Below the pieces are notes generated by a model. That model was not told the origin of the DNA. It saw only the letters and a program-made list of their open reading frames with translations, and searched no databases. A stretch of DNA of 64,000 bases from CAWUEX02 sp963921305 (GTDB taxonomy: Bacteria; Pseudomonadota; Alphaproteobacteria; Rhodospirillales; Rhodospirillaceae): positions 1,488,001-1,552,000 of the forward strand of contig CAWUEX030000002.1 in assembly GCA_963921305.4 (NCBI GenBank). The letters run 5' to 3'. Of the stretch, positions 8,618 through 18,032 are shown piece by piece. How positions within the stretch are numbered: position 1 is the first letter of the stretch; every line of letters begins with the position of its first letter. The position numbers and the translations under genes are program-made.

Positions 8618-9487
8618 ATGACATCGCCTGAACCACGAAAGGCGCCTGTCGCCCGCCAGGCCGTCTCATTTGGGCGCGGTCTCGATATTGCCTTGCCGGT
8701 CCTGGTGCTGGTGCGTCACTTCCTGATCTACCGGCAATTTCTCGGCCGCTCGATTGCGCGGCGCTATCGGCTGAGTGTGCTCGGGCTGTTGTGGACCGTG
8801 CTGGTGCCCTTGTTCACGCTCGTCATTTACACGTTCGTGTTCGGGGTTGTGCTGGAAAGCCGCTGGGCCGGGATGGACGGCGGCGACACCACCTCCTTCG
8901 GGCTATATCTGTTTGTCGGCCTGCTCGTATTCTGGTTGATGGCTGACGTGGTTGGCGGTGCACCGGGAGCGGTGATCGACTACAGCAATCTGGTCAAGAA
9001 GGCGGTTTTTCCGATCGAAATTTTACCCGCGGTGCTGGTTGGCAACGCTGTCTTCCACGCGCTGATCACCACCGGCGTCTTGTTCATTGCCTTGCTGGCG
9101 ATCAAGGGATCTATTCCGCTCACCGCGCTGTTGTTTCCCATTGTCTTGGCGCCCTTTGTCTTGCTGATGGCGGGGCTCGGTTGGCTGCTCTCCGCCATAG
9201 GGGTGTTTTTTCGCGACATTCAACACATCGTCGGTTTGCTGATGACCGGCGTATTGTTTCTGTCGCCGATCCTCTATTCTATTGACCGCCTGGGACCCGG
9301 CCTCAAAACCCTCATCCTGTTCAATCCCGTCACCGTCATCGTCATCCAGATGCGCCGCATCGCGCTGGAAGGCCAGCAGCCTGATTGGGCTGTCCTTGGC
9401 CTTTATCTCGTGGTGGCGTGGGTGGTGGCGTCGGCCGGGCTGGCGTTCTTCCGTTACGCGCGCAAGAGCTTTGCCGATGTCCTCTGA
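8618..9487 (+). CDS. wzm: Polysaccharide ABC exporter, permease subunit (Wzm/TagG type)
   Basis: A 289-residue ABC-2 type membrane protein with about six transmembrane segments. The pattern of a cytoplasmic N terminus, the RSIARRYRLSVLG amphipathic region, and hydrophobic helices ending with a FFRYARKSFADVL tail is typical of Wzm/TagG/KpsM permeases. These move finished polysaccharide chains across the inner membrane. Its stop overlaps the ATP-binding subunit start by 11 bp (9477-9487), so the two halves are translationally coupled. The chain built by the surrounding glycosyltransferases is its likely cargo. Confidence 0.9.
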   Translation: MTSPEPRKAPVARQAVSFGRGLDIALPVLVLVRHFLIYRQFLGRSIARRYRLSVLGLLWTVLVPLFTLVIYTFVFGVVLESRWAGMDGGDTTSFGLYLFVGLLVFWLMADVVGGAPGAVIDYSNLVKKAVFPIEILPAVLVGNAVFHALITTGVLFIALLAIKGSIPLTALLFPIVLAPFVLLMAGLGWLLSAIGVFFRDIQHIVGLLMTGVLFLSPILYSIDRLGPGLKTLILFNPVTVIVIQMRRIALEGQQPDWAVLGLYLVVAWVVASAGLAFFRYARKSFADVL

Positions 9488-10868
9488 TCTCCCGCATATG
9501 GGCGATGTCGTCCGCGTTGACCAGGTCTCCAAGGCTTACACGCTGTATCGCCGCTCTTCCGACCGGCTGTTGCATCTGCTCATGCCTTGGCGCGCGTATC
9601 CCAGCTTCACCGCGCTCGACGGTGTCTCCTTCACTGTCAAACGCGGCGAGACCGTCGGCATCATCGGCGAGAACGGGGCCGGCAAGTCCACGTTGCTGCA
9701 GATCATCACCGGCACGGTTATGCCGACCATTGGGGAAACCCAGATCCAGGGCCGTGTCGCCGCGCTGCTTGAACTCGGTGCCGGTTTCGAACCGGATTTC
9801 TCGGGCCGTGAGAATGTCTACATCAACGGCACCATCCTCGGCCTCACCCGTTCTGAGATTGATGCACGCATGGACGACATCATCGCGTTTTCCGAGCTCG
9901 AAGAGTTCATCGATCGTCCGGTGAAAACCTATTCCAGCGGCATGTTCATGCGTCTCGCGTTCTCGGTGGCGGCCCACGTCGATGCGGACGTGCTCATCAT
10001 CGATGAGGCGCTTTCGGTCGGTGATGCCCGTTTTACCCAAAAATGCATGCGGTTTCTCAACGATTTCAAACGCCGAGGGTCGATCCTGTTCGTCAGTCAT
10101 GATCTCGGCGCCGTTGCCGGATTGTGCGACCGCGCGATCTGGCTCGACCACGGTAAAATCCGGGCAGAAGGGGAGGCCGGCCGCATCTGTGAGCAGTATG
10201 TGGAATCACTGTTCGTCGAACCGGAAGACATCGCGGCGTCGACGGACGAGGACCTTGCAGAACGCCCGGCGCCAATGCCGCCGCCGACGTTTGTGAAGAC
10301 GCAGGTTGGCGCATTTATGGCAGCAGGAGGCCCAGTTCAGATTGCTGGTGGGTCGTTGCCGCCGTTGGCGTCAACCGGCACGACACTGTGTACGCCGTTT
10401 AATCCCGCGGCCAACAGCTTTGGCATCGGCGGTGCTATGGTCGTCGATGCGTCCCTGCGTGATGCGGTGACCGGCTCGGTTTTGACTCAGGTGGCAGACG
10501 GACAAGAGGTCGATTTGCAGATCGTCGCCAAGGCTGAGACCGAGGTCGCGCGCCCGATCTTCGGGTTCTACATCAAGGACCGGCTTGGGCAGAACTTGCT
10601 GGGTGAAAATTCGTTTTCCGAAGGCGAGACGGGCTTTTCACTAGATCCAGGGGAGGCCGCCGCTATCCGCTTCCGCTTCGCTTGGCCGGCTCTGGCCAAG
10701 GGCACCTACGCGCTCACAGTTGCCATTGCTGACGGCACCATGGCGGACCACGTGCAGCGCCACTGGCTGCACGACGCCATCATGTTCGATGTCATTTCCA
10801 CATCGGCGCGGCACGGTCTGGTCGGTTTGAATATATCAGATGTGGTGGTCGAACGCGGTTCACTCTGA
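9477..10868 (+). CDS. wzt: Polysaccharide ABC exporter, ATP-binding subunit with C-terminal carbohydrate-binding domain (Wzt type)
   Basis: A 463-residue ATPase. The start at 9477 overlaps the permease stop; an ATG at 9498 is an alternative. The nucleotide-binding domain shows Walker A GENGAGKST near residue 64, signature YSSGMFMRLAF near 152 and Walker B VLIIDEALSVGD near 171. After about residue 270 it carries an extra beta-rich domain (FGIGGAMVVDASL, then FGFYIKDRLGQNLLG) like the Wzt C-terminal domain, which recognises the modified non-reducing end of O-polysaccharide before export. That suggests terminal-cap-gated export, perhaps with the methyltransferase of the upstream fusion protein making the cap. 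The 3' end overlaps the convergent GT2 gene by 9 bp. Confidence 0.92.
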   Translation: MSSDLPHMGDVVRVDQVSKAYTLYRRSSDRLLHLLMPWRAYPSFTALDGVSFTVKRGETVGIIGENGAGKSTLLQIITGTVMPTIGETQIQGRVAALLELGAGFEPDFSGRENVYINGTILGLTRSEIDARMDDIIAFSELEEFIDRPVKTYSSGMFMRLAFSVAAHVDADVLIIDEALSVGDARFTQKCMRFLNDFKRRGSILFVSHDLGAVAGLCDRAIWLDHGKIRAEGEAGRICEQYVESLFVEPEDIAASTDEDLAERPAPMPPPTFVKTQVGAFMAAGGPVQIAGGSLPPLASTGTTLCTPFNPAANSFGIGGAMVVDASLRDAVTGSVLTQVADGQEVDLQIVAKAETEVARPIFGFYIKDRLGQNLLGENSFSEGETGFSLDPGEAAAIRFRFAWPALAKGTYALTVAIADGTMADHVQRHWLHDAIMFDVISTSARHGLVGLNISDVVVERGSL

Positions 10869-11858
10869 CGGCTGCTCGTTCCGCACGGTCTTTACCTTCG
10901 AAATCCGGTCGCGGAACTCTGCCGGATTCCAACTCAGCCAGGCAGCAATCTCTTTGAAAGATACTTGACGCTTGCTCTGTATGACTGAGCGGGACCGCCA
11001 CATCGGCCCCATACCTTTCAGGCCCTCCCAAAACCCTTTCATGCGCGGCGACAGCGGACGCCGGACAAACGCGAACAGCTGCAGAAGGATGTAGCCAGGT
11101 AGAATCGCAATCAGCAGGCGCACGGGCATATTCTTAATCAGCATCCACACCTGGTTGCGGGCGATCAGCCGTTCGGCAAAATCTGACAGTCCCTCGAAGC
11201 TTGCACCGCCAACATGGTTGACGACGGCATCACGCACCACTCCGCAGCGATATCCAGTCAAACGCAGGCGAAAGGCGGCATCGACATCTTCGTAAAAACA
11301 GAAAAAGCGCTCATCAAATCCGCCAACCGCTTTTAGCGCCTCTGTGCGGTAAAGCGCCGCCGCGGCGCAGACGCCGAAACTCTCATAAACGTCTGCGGGC
11401 TCGTCTGGCAGTGTGCGTCCACGCCACGCCAACCCCCATGCCAGCAGATGATCGCCAAAACCATCTAAAGCGTCGGGCTCTCCGGCCTTGAGCTGAACAG
11501 AGCCAAGAGCGGCGAAGCCGGGATAACGATCTGCCGCGCCGACGAAATGGCTGAGCCACCCCGGGTGCGGGAAAGCGTCCGGATTGAGCGCCACGAGAAA
11601 CTCTTCGTGCGTCTGCGCCAGCACCTGGGCCATGGCCCCGGCGAACCCCACGTTCTCCGGGTTGGCGATATAGGTAAGGTCCAAGCCCGACGCTTCACCC
11701 GGCCCGCCTGGGTTCTCGCCCGGTGCGTTATCGACTAAGACTACCCGGAATTTCCGATAATCTTGCGCGACGAGCGCGGCAAGGCACTGTGGTAAGGTCG
11801 CTGAAGACTTGTACGCAACGATGACGATGCAGACGCGGGGGGTGTCCTGATCTGTCAT
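10860..11858 (-). CDS. Glycosyltransferase family 2, rhamnosyltransferase-like
   Basis: A 332-residue GT-A enzyme. The ATG at 11858 begins just before the first strand (RVCIVIVAYKSSATL); a GTG 63 nt upstream has no ribosome-binding site. Motifs are LNPDAFPHPGW (metal-binding DxD equivalent), NVGFAGAM, and FFCFYEDVDAAFRL with the catalytic Asp-Val-Asp region seen in WbbL-type rhamnosyltransferases. A C-terminal hydrophobic helix (LLIAILPGYILLQLFAF) could hold it at the membrane. It is transcribed against the exporter genes and shares 9 bp at the tail. Confidence 0.87.
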   Translation of the reverse strand: MTDQDTPRVCIVIVAYKSSATLPQCLAALVAQDYRKFRVVLVDNAPGENPGGPGEASGLDLTYIANPENVGFAGAMAQVLAQTHEEFLVALNPDAFPHPGWLSHFVGAADRYPGFAALGSVQLKAGEPDALDGFGDHLLAWGLAWRGRTLPDEPADVYESFGVCAAAALYRTEALKAVGGFDERFFCFYEDVDAAFRLRLTGYRCGVVRDAVVNHVGGASFEGLSDFAERLIARNQVWMLIKNMPVRLLIAILPGYILLQLFAFVRRPLSPRMKGFWEGLKGMGPMWRSRSVIQSKRQVSFKEIAAWLSWNPAEFRDRISKVKTVRNEQPSE

Positions 11859-11939
11859 GCGCGTATTCGTTTGGTCTTGGTTTGAAATGACGTTCGCGGT
11901 GGTGTCACGGCACTCCCGCACGACTGTTCAAGGACGGGT

Positions 11940-12899
11940 ATGACGGATATCGACATCGTTGTGGTGAACTATAAATCGGCGCCGCATACTGTCAAATGTG
12001 TCGAGTCCGCATCCCGCGTCGCACGTGAGGATGGTCTCACAGCGCAGATTATCGTGGTGAACAACGGTGATGACGACAGCGATCTAGAACCACGCCTGGG
12101 CCAAGTGACTGGGCTTGAGGTCATCACACCTGGCGCAAATCTCGGTTTTGCCGCCGCCTGCAATGTCGCAGCGGCGCGCGGCCAGGCGCCCTTCATTCTG
12201 TTCCTCAACCCGGATGCAGAGATCAGCCCCGGTGCATTGAAAGCCATGACCAGCTTTCTCTCGCAGCCGGACAACGCTCACTATGGCATTGCCGGTCCTG
12301 AGTTACGCAATGCCGAGGGAGAGGTTGTGCCGTCGTGCTCCCAGCTTCCTACTTTGTTTGATCTCATCCTGCGTACGGCCGGGCTGCATTGCGTCTTGCC
12401 AGATCGGGGATATCCTTATCTTTCGCCTGCGGGTCACGCCCAAAGCGGTCCCGTCGGTCAGGTGATGGGTGCCGCGTTGATGATCCGGCGCCCAGTGTTC
12501 GATGCGCTCAACGGCTTCGATGAACGGTATTTTCTCTATTATGAAGACGTTGATTTATCTCTGCGGGCCTTACAGTCGGGCGCACCCAGCTATTACCTGA
12601 AGGAAGCTTGCGCCGTCCACGAAGGCCGTGTGTCCAGCTCGCAGGACTCAGGCCTCGCCCTGGCTTTGCATATCCGCAGCCGTTTGATATTCGCGCGCCG
12701 GCACTTCGGTGTTACTGGCTGGCTGGCGCTTTGGCTGACATGCGCAGTCATTGAAGGCCCGCTACGTATTCTTCAGGCAACCTTCGGCGGCGGGCCTCTG
12801 TCTCTGCCGGCGGTGCTGCGCGCCTATGCGCTACTGATCAAGAACGCGGTCTCATCAAAGACGCTTCCCGGCACACGTTCTGATCCGGTGGCCTCATGA
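11940..12899 (+). CDS. Glycosyltransferase family 2, rhamnosyltransferase-like
   Basis: A 319-residue GT-A enzyme with AAGGA just upstream of the ATG. It opens with IDIVVVNYKSAPHTV and contains NLGFAAACN, LFLNPDAEISPG and RYFLYYEDVDLSLRA, the same set of WbbL/RfbF-like motifs as the oppositely oriented neighbour at 10860, so the two are probably distant paralogues acting on the same glycan. A hydrophobic stretch near the C terminus may bind the membrane. The stop overlaps the next gene by 4 bp (ATGA). A divergent promoter region of about 80 bp lies between it and the GT2 gene to its left. Confidence 0.88.
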   Translation: MTDIDIVVVNYKSAPHTVKCVESASRVAREDGLTAQIIVVNNGDDDSDLEPRLGQVTGLEVITPGANLGFAAACNVAAARGQAPFILFLNPDAEISPGALKAMTSFLSQPDNAHYGIAGPELRNAEGEVVPSCSQLPTLFDLILRTAGLHCVLPDRGYPYLSPAGHAQSGPVGQVMGAALMIRRPVFDALNGFDERYFLYYEDVDLSLRALQSGAPSYYLKEACAVHEGRVSSSQDSGLALALHIRSRLIFARRHFGVTGWLALWLTCAVIEGPLRILQATFGGGPLSLPAVLRAYALLIKNAVSSKTLPGTRSDPVAS

Positions 12900-13960
12900 C
12901 GCTCTCAGTCCTAGCCCTGACCCGGTATGACCGCATGGGCGCCAGCAGTCGAGTGCGGTTTCTGCAGTACATTCCACACCTGCAGCGCGAGGACATTCGG
13001 GTCGAAACGCACGCACTGCTCGACCGCCGTTATCTAACGCGCCTCTATGACACCAAGTCACGCGACCCGCTCTCAGTCGCGGTGTCGTGGCTCAGCCGTC
13101 TGTGGCGCGTTCTTCACACCAAAGATATCGACATCCTGTGGGTGCAGCGCGAGGTGTTGCCGTTTCTTCCTTACGTCTTTGAGAAAGCGTTGCTTGCCGG
13201 TAAACCAGTGGTGAGTGATTTCGATGACGCGCACCATCTGTACTATCGCGACCTGCCATTCGCCCCGCTGCGCGTCTTATACGGCGACAAGATTGATCGG
13301 CTCATAAAAGCCTCCGCGGCTGTTGTCGCCGGCAACGCAACGCTTGAGGCGTATGCGCGGAGCCTTGGCGCGCCTGAGGTCGTGCAAATTCCCAGCGCCG
13401 TGGACGTGTCTAAGTATCCGGCCTCACCACCCTCGGGTCCCTTCACCGTCGGCTGGATCGGCACGCCGGTCACCGCGCGCCAATCGTTGCCGCTCATCGC
13501 CGGCCCTCTCAAGCGGTTCCTGCTGGAAACCGGTGCACGGTGCATTCTGGTAGGTGCGGGTGACGAGGCTGTGCCGGACCTCCCCGCAGAACGCATCCCT
13601 TGGACCGAGACCATTGAGGCCGAAGCCTTGTCCCGCATCACCGTTGGCCTCTGCCCGCTGGAGGACACGCCGTGGACCCGCGGTAAAAGCGGCTACAAGA
13701 TCATGCAGTATATGGCGGCGGGACGCGCCTGCCTGGTGTCGCCGGTTGGTATCGCCGCCGACCTCATCACGCCGGAGCAGACCGGATATCACTGCCGCAC
13801 GGAGGACGAGTGGTACGACGCGCTCATGCGTTTCCATCAACGAAGTGATGACACTAGGCGCATGGGCCAGGCGGCCCGGGCGGAAGCGCTTGAAACGTAT
13901 GACACAGCCGTTGCGGCCGCGCAGATCGCCGCCGTTTTCCGCTCTGTGGCAGGATTCTGA
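12896..13960 (+). CDS. Glycosyltransferase, GT4-like (GT-B fold)
   Basis: A 354-residue GT-B protein coupled by a 4-bp overlap to the preceding GT2. The N-terminal region (LALTRYDRMGASSRVRF, then DILWVQREVLPF and PVVSDFDDAHHLYY) and the donor domain (FTVGWIGTPVTARQSL, GLCPLEDTPWTRGKSGYK, MAAGRACLVSP) match bacterial GT4-like transferases that often carry the DDA motif. The sugar and linkage cannot be read. The 1-nt gap to the ligase-like gene downstream (stop at 13960, ATG at 13962) indicates one operon. Confidence 0.83.
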   Translation: MTLSVLALTRYDRMGASSRVRFLQYIPHLQREDIRVETHALLDRRYLTRLYDTKSRDPLSVAVSWLSRLWRVLHTKDIDILWVQREVLPFLPYVFEKALLAGKPVVSDFDDAHHLYYRDLPFAPLRVLYGDKIDRLIKASAAVVAGNATLEAYARSLGAPEVVQIPSAVDVSKYPASPPSGPFTVGWIGTPVTARQSLPLIAGPLKRFLLETGARCILVGAGDEAVPDLPAERIPWTETIEAEALSRITVGLCPLEDTPWTRGKSGYKIMQYMAAGRACLVSPVGIAADLITPEQTGYHCRTEDEWYDALMRFHQRSDDTRRMGQAARAEALETYDTAVAAAQIAAVFRSVAGF

Positions 13961-13961
13961 G

Positions 13962-15173
13962 ATGACACTGCGCATGACGCTTCAACGGTTGTTTGCATCT
14001 ATCGCTCTGGTGTTTCTGCCACTGACGGCGTGGAGCAAAGATGCCACCGTGGTCGCGCTGGCTGGCGGGGCGATCGCAGTGAGCCTCGCCCCCGGCGTGT
14101 TGACGCAGGTTCGGCGATCGCTGTCCATGCGCAATCCCACTGTCCTTTTCGGTGCGTTGTTCTGCGGGTGGATGGCCGTGTCGCTGATCTGGGCGCCGGT
14201 GCTGGCGCTGTCGGCTCTTGCCAAAGCCTACGCCGTGTTTGCCCTCGCAGTTGTCTTGGGCGTCGGTATTGCCCAACTGGCGCCGGCGCAACGCTCTGCC
14301 TTGGTCAAGCCGCTCGCGACATCATTTGGCGCGCTTCTGGTTATTTTGGTGATTGAACGCGTCACCGGCGGGTTCTTTATTTCCCTCGACCGGTCCTCCG
14401 AGACGCCGGAACAGCTGCTCAACGCCATGAACGGTGGCCTGGTGATGATCGCAAGCCTCACATTCTGCGCTGCCGCGGCGATGTACCGCACCACCGGTCA
14501 GCGCGCGTTGTTACTCGTCTTGTTTGTCCTGACGCTGACGCTAACTTACCGCATGAATGCCGTGCCGTTGGCCTTACTAGCCGGCGCGGTCGCGGCGGCG
14601 GCCGCCGTGTGCATCGGGCATCGAGCTGTGGTCGGCCTGTTTGTAGTCGTAGGCGGTGGCGTTTTGCTGTGGCCTGTCGCGGCATGGCTGGCGGCTGAGT
14701 CCGGCCTACATTTTTGGGTTGCCGAAAACGTGTATCCCAACTGGGGTCACCGTATTGCTATCTGGGGTGCGGTCAGTGAACTCATCGCTGGAAAAAGTCT
14801 CCTCGGGTACGGCTTCAACGGAGCCCGGATCGTTGGGCAAACGGCAGACCTGATGCCCGATCCGCAAGGCCGCACCTCGTTTCTACATCCTCACAACGGT
14901 CTGCTACAGATCTGGCTGGAACTGGGCGCTATCGGCGTTGCTCTGCTCTATGCCGCGACCATTGCCGCCGCGCGCACGGTTCTAAACCGTCTGCGCGACA
15001 CGACTGTGCTCGCCGCGGCCGCGGGCACCTTTGCTGCAATGCTGACCATTTGGCTGCTCAGCTTTGGCGTCTGGCAGAGCTGGTGGATGTCTGTGTTGGG
15101 CCTTGCAATTGCCGCTGTTGTCTTTGTCGGCGGCACAACACAGCACTATAAACGCGGGCCAGCAGAAGACTAA
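13962..15173 (+). CDS. O-antigen ligase-like membrane protein (Wzy_C family)
   Basis: A 403-residue membrane protein with about ten transmembrane helices. The start is the ATG 1 nt after the upstream stop, preceded by AGGA. A large periplasmic loop holds WGHRIAIWGAVSELIAGK and GYGFNGAR, and HPHNGLLQIWLELG carries the conserved His of the WaaL/Wzy_C family. In an ABC-dependent (Wzm/Wzt) pathway polymerisation happens in the cytoplasm, so a ligase that joins the chain to lipid A core or another acceptor is the more likely role than a polymerase. The 3' end overlaps rmlA tail to tail by 4 bp. Confidence 0.85.
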   Translation: MTLRMTLQRLFASIALVFLPLTAWSKDATVVALAGGAIAVSLAPGVLTQVRRSLSMRNPTVLFGALFCGWMAVSLIWAPVLALSALAKAYAVFALAVVLGVGIAQLAPAQRSALVKPLATSFGALLVILVIERVTGGFFISLDRSSETPEQLLNAMNGGLVMIASLTFCAAAAMYRTTGQRALLLVLFVLTLTLTYRMNAVPLALLAGAVAAAAAVCIGHRAVVGLFVVVGGGVLLWPVAAWLAAESGLHFWVAENVYPNWGHRIAIWGAVSELIAGKSLLGYGFNGARIVGQTADLMPDPQGRTSFLHPHNGLLQIWLELGAIGVALLYAATIAAARTVLNRLRDTTVLAAAAGTFAAMLTIWLLSFGVWQSWWMSVLGLAIAAVVFVGGTTQHYKRGPAED

Positions 15174-16045
15174 GACCCCGCGTCTTCAAGCACCCGCATA
15201 AGATAATCGCCATATCCGCTCTTCTTCAGCGGTGCCGCCAGAGCCTCTAGAGCTGCTGAATCAATCCAACCTTTCTCAAAGGCGATTTCTTCCGGTATCG
15301 ATATGCGCAGACCCTGACGCTTCTCGATGGTCTGCACGAAGGTGCTGGCTTCGACCAAGCTGTCGCAAGTTCCTGTGTCAAACCAAGCGAATCCGCGGCC
15401 CAGCCGCTCCACATGTAGCGCGCTTCGGTTCAAATATGTCTGGTTCACGTCTGTGATTTCCAGTTCCCCGCGCGCGCTCGGTTTCAGGTTGGCAGCGATG
15501 TCGACCACATCATTGTCATAGAAATACAGTCCGGTTACCGCCCAGCGCGATTTCGGTTTTTCTGGTTTCTCCTCAATCGATGTTGCCCGGGCATTCTGAT
15601 CAAAGGCGACAACCCCAAACCGCTGTGGGTCGTTGACACGGAATCCGAAAACGGTAGCGCCTGAGGTGCGGTTGGCCGCCGCAACGAGCTTCTCCGTCAA
15701 ACCCTGGCCGTAGAAAATATTGTCGCCCAGCACCAGAGCGCAGGGGTCCTGGCCGATGAAGGGTTTACCGATGATGAAGGCCTGCGCCAGACCGTCCGGG
15801 CTAGGTTGTTCGGCATATTCAATGGATATGCCCCACTTATCGCCGTTGCCCAACAAGTGTTGGAACGGGGCGGCGTCCTGTGGGGTGGTGATCACCAGAA
15901 TGTCACGGATGCCCGCCAGCATGAGCGCGCTGAGCGGATAATAAATCATCGGCTTGTCGTACACCGGCAGCATCTGCTTCGACACCGAGTGCGTGATCGG
16001 GTGCAGCCGCGTGCCAGTGCCACCGGCGAGAATAATCCCCTTCAT
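15170..16045 (-). CDS. rmlA: Glucose-1-phosphate thymidylyltransferase
   Basis: Makes dTDP-glucose from dTTP and glucose-1-phosphate, the first step to dTDP-L-rhamnose. At 291 residues it has the normal family length. The signature GGTGTRLHP at the N terminus, SKQMLPVYDKPMIYYPLS, ALVLGDNIFYGQG and IEEKPEKPKSRWAVTG are all intact. It is the last gene of rmlCBDA, and its ATG overlaps the rmlD stop by 4 bp. The product supplies rhamnose for the RgpF/GT2 enzymes upstream. Confidence 0.97.
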   Translation of the reverse strand: MKGIILAGGTGTRLHPITHSVSKQMLPVYDKPMIYYPLSALMLAGIRDILVITTPQDAAPFQHLLGNGDKWGISIEYAEQPSPDGLAQAFIIGKPFIGQDPCALVLGDNIFYGQGLTEKLVAAANRTSGATVFGFRVNDPQRFGVVAFDQNARATSIEEKPEKPKSRWAVTGLYFYDNDVVDIAANLKPSARGELEITDVNQTYLNRSALHVERLGRGFAWFDTGTCDSLVEASTFVQTIEKRQGLRISIPEEIAFEKGWIDSAALEALAAPLKKSGYGDYLMRVLEDAGS

Positions 16046-16959
16046 TGGGCGTCCCTTGTTTCATCCTGCGCGCGCGCCAGGGTCTCGTCGAGCATCTCCG
16101 CCAAAGCCTGTTGCCAGGGTCTGAGGGTGATACCGTAAATCCGGGCGATTTTACTACAGTCCAACACGGAATTTTTTGGCCGCTCCGCCGCGGTGGGATA
16201 GTTGGCGGCTGGAATGCCCGTGACCTTCGGGGTTTTCACGCCTTTCTGCGCTGCACGCTCGAAGATCGTTTGGGCAAAGTCGCACCACGTTGTTACCCCA
16301 CTGCCCGTGCAATGAAACGTGCCATACACATCTGGCGTGACGGAGTCCGTTTTTAGGTGCTGGGTTATCGTCAGAAGGGCCTCCGCCAGATCGCCGGCGA
16401 AGGTCGGGCCGCCATGCTGATCGTTCACCACGTGTAGCGCGTCCCGGGTTTCGGCCAGCCGCAGCATGGTCTTGACGAAGTTGGTGCCATGTACGCCGTA
16501 CACCCAGGCAGTCCGTACAATGACGTGGGCGGGATGGGTCTCCCGAACCGCGGTTTCTCCAGCGAGCTTGCTGGCGCCATAAACGCCCAGCGGCGCGACC
16601 GAATCCTCCTCCGAATATACTCCGTCCTTGGTGCCGTCGAACACGTAGTCTGTCGAGACATGAATCAGTGGGATCTGATGTTCCGCGCAGGCCTTGGCCA
16701 AGTGCGCTGGACCACTTCGATTGACGGCGTGGGCCGCATCAGCGTCGGACTCTGCCTGGTCGACCGCGGTATACGCCGCCGCATTGATGACGATTCGGGG
16801 GGCCGCCTCTGCAACAACCCGCGCCACCTGCGCTTGGTCAGTGATGTCCAGTACCGCGCGGTCAACTGCGGTAACGGCTATGCCTTGCTTATGTGCCCGG
16901 CGTGTCAGTTCCCACCCCAGCTGACCGTTCGCACCCGTAATGAGGACGTCACAGCTCAT
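16042..16959 (-). CDS. rmlD: dTDP-4-dehydrorhamnose reductase
   Basis: The NADPH-dependent last step of dTDP-L-rhamnose synthesis. The start at 16959 (MSCDVLITGANGQLG) overlaps the rmlB stop by 4 bp and puts the Rossmann GxxGxxG right at the N terminus, giving 305 residues. A longer upstream reading would run into rmlB. The SDR catalytic pair is visible as YGASKLAGE after VSTDYVFDG. It lies in the same operon as rmlC, rmlB and rmlA. Confidence 0.96.
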   Translation of the reverse strand: MSCDVLITGANGQLGWELTRRAHKQGIAVTAVDRAVLDITDQAQVARVVAEAAPRIVINAAAYTAVDQAESDADAAHAVNRSGPAHLAKACAEHQIPLIHVSTDYVFDGTKDGVYSEEDSVAPLGVYGASKLAGETAVRETHPAHVIVRTAWVYGVHGTNFVKTMLRLAETRDALHVVNDQHGGPTFAGDLAEALLTITQHLKTDSVTPDVYGTFHCTGSGVTTWCDFAQTIFERAAQKGVKTPKVTGIPAANYPTAAERPKNSVLDCSKIARIYGITLRPWQQALAEMLDETLARAQDETRDAQ

Positions 16960-18032
16960 GAGCTCTTGGCGGCTGTATCTGTTTTGGCAAGCCCGAGCCG
17001 CTGGCCGCTGTAGGCGCCATCCCGGATGGCGCCCCACCAGTCCCGGTTGTCCAGGTACCATTTCACCGTCTGGCGCAGACCGCTCTCAAATGTTTCCTGT
17101 GGCGTCCACCCAAGCTCGGTTGAGATTTTGGTCGCATCGATGGCGTAGCGCGCATCATGTCCGAGCCGGTCAGTCACAAAGGTGATGAGATCTTCGGTCG
17201 GGCTGTTGGGGCTGACGAACTCATCAAGCAGCGCGCAAATCGACTTCACCACGTCGATGTTACGGCGTTCTGCGTTGCCGCCGATGTTGTAGACCTCACC
17301 CAGCCGGCCCTCGCGCGCCACTAGCCACAAGGCGCGTACGTGGTCCTCCACATGCAGCCAATCGCGCACGTTCTCACCTTTGCCGTAAACTGGCAGAGGC
17401 TTGCGTTCCAGCCCATTCAACGTCACCAGTGGAATCAACTTCTCGGGAAATTGATAGGGTCCATAGTTGTTCGAGCAATTGGTGGTCACCACGGGTAGGC
17501 CGTAGGTGTGAAACCAAGCCCGCACGAGATGGTCGGACGACGCTTTGGAAGCCGAGTATGGCGAGTTGGGCGCGTACGGCGTCGTTTCGGTAAACAGACC
17601 CGTTTCACCTAACGAGCCATACACTTCGTCAGTGGACACGTGCAGGAAACGGAACCCATCGCGCTGCGCACTGGGTAGGTCTGTCCAATGGGCCCGCGCC
17701 GCTTCCAGCAGTGTGTAGGTGCCCATGATGTTCGTTTCCATGAACGCGGCTGGACCGTCGATCGAGCGGTCGACATGGCTTTCTGCCGCCAGATGCATCA
17801 CCACATCCGGCTGCGTGTCTTTAAGAACCCGGTCCAGCAAACCACGGTCGCAAATGTTGCCGTGGACGAACTGATAAGACGGATCATCAGCCACAGGCGC
17901 GATCGAGCCGAGGTTGCTGGCATACGTGAGGGCGTCCAGATTAATCACCTCGACCCCTTCTTCGCGCACCAGCAGGCGCACCAGTGCAGAGCCGATAAAT
18001 CCTGCGCCTCCGGTCACCAGGACTTTCGTCAC
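16956..18032 (-). CDS. rmlB: dTDP-glucose 4,6-dehydratase
   Basis: Converts dTDP-glucose to dTDP-4-keto-6-deoxyglucose. The 358-residue SDR protein shows VTGGAGFIGSALV at the N terminus, HLAAESHVDRSIDGP, the STDEVYG segment with catalytic Asp-Glu, YSASKASSDH with the Tyr-Lys pair, and NNYGPYQFPEKLIPL. These are diagnostic for RmlB over other extended SDRs. Both ends overlap neighbours by 4 bp (rmlC before, rmlD after). Confidence 0.97.
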   Translation of the reverse strand: MTKVLVTGGAGFIGSALVRLLVREEGVEVINLDALTYASNLGSIAPVADDPSYQFVHGNICDRGLLDRVLKDTQPDVVMHLAAESHVDRSIDGPAAFMETNIMGTYTLLEAARAHWTDLPSAQRDGFRFLHVSTDEVYGSLGETGLFTETTPYAPNSPYSASKASSDHLVRAWFHTYGLPVVTTNCSNNYGPYQFPEKLIPLVTLNGLERKPLPVYGKGENVRDWLHVEDHVRALWLVAREGRLGEVYNIGGNAERRNIDVVKSICALLDEFVSPNSPTEDLITFVTDRLGHDARYAIDATKISTELGWTPQETFESGLRQTVKWYLDNRDWWGAIRDGAYSGQRLGLAKTDTAAKSS

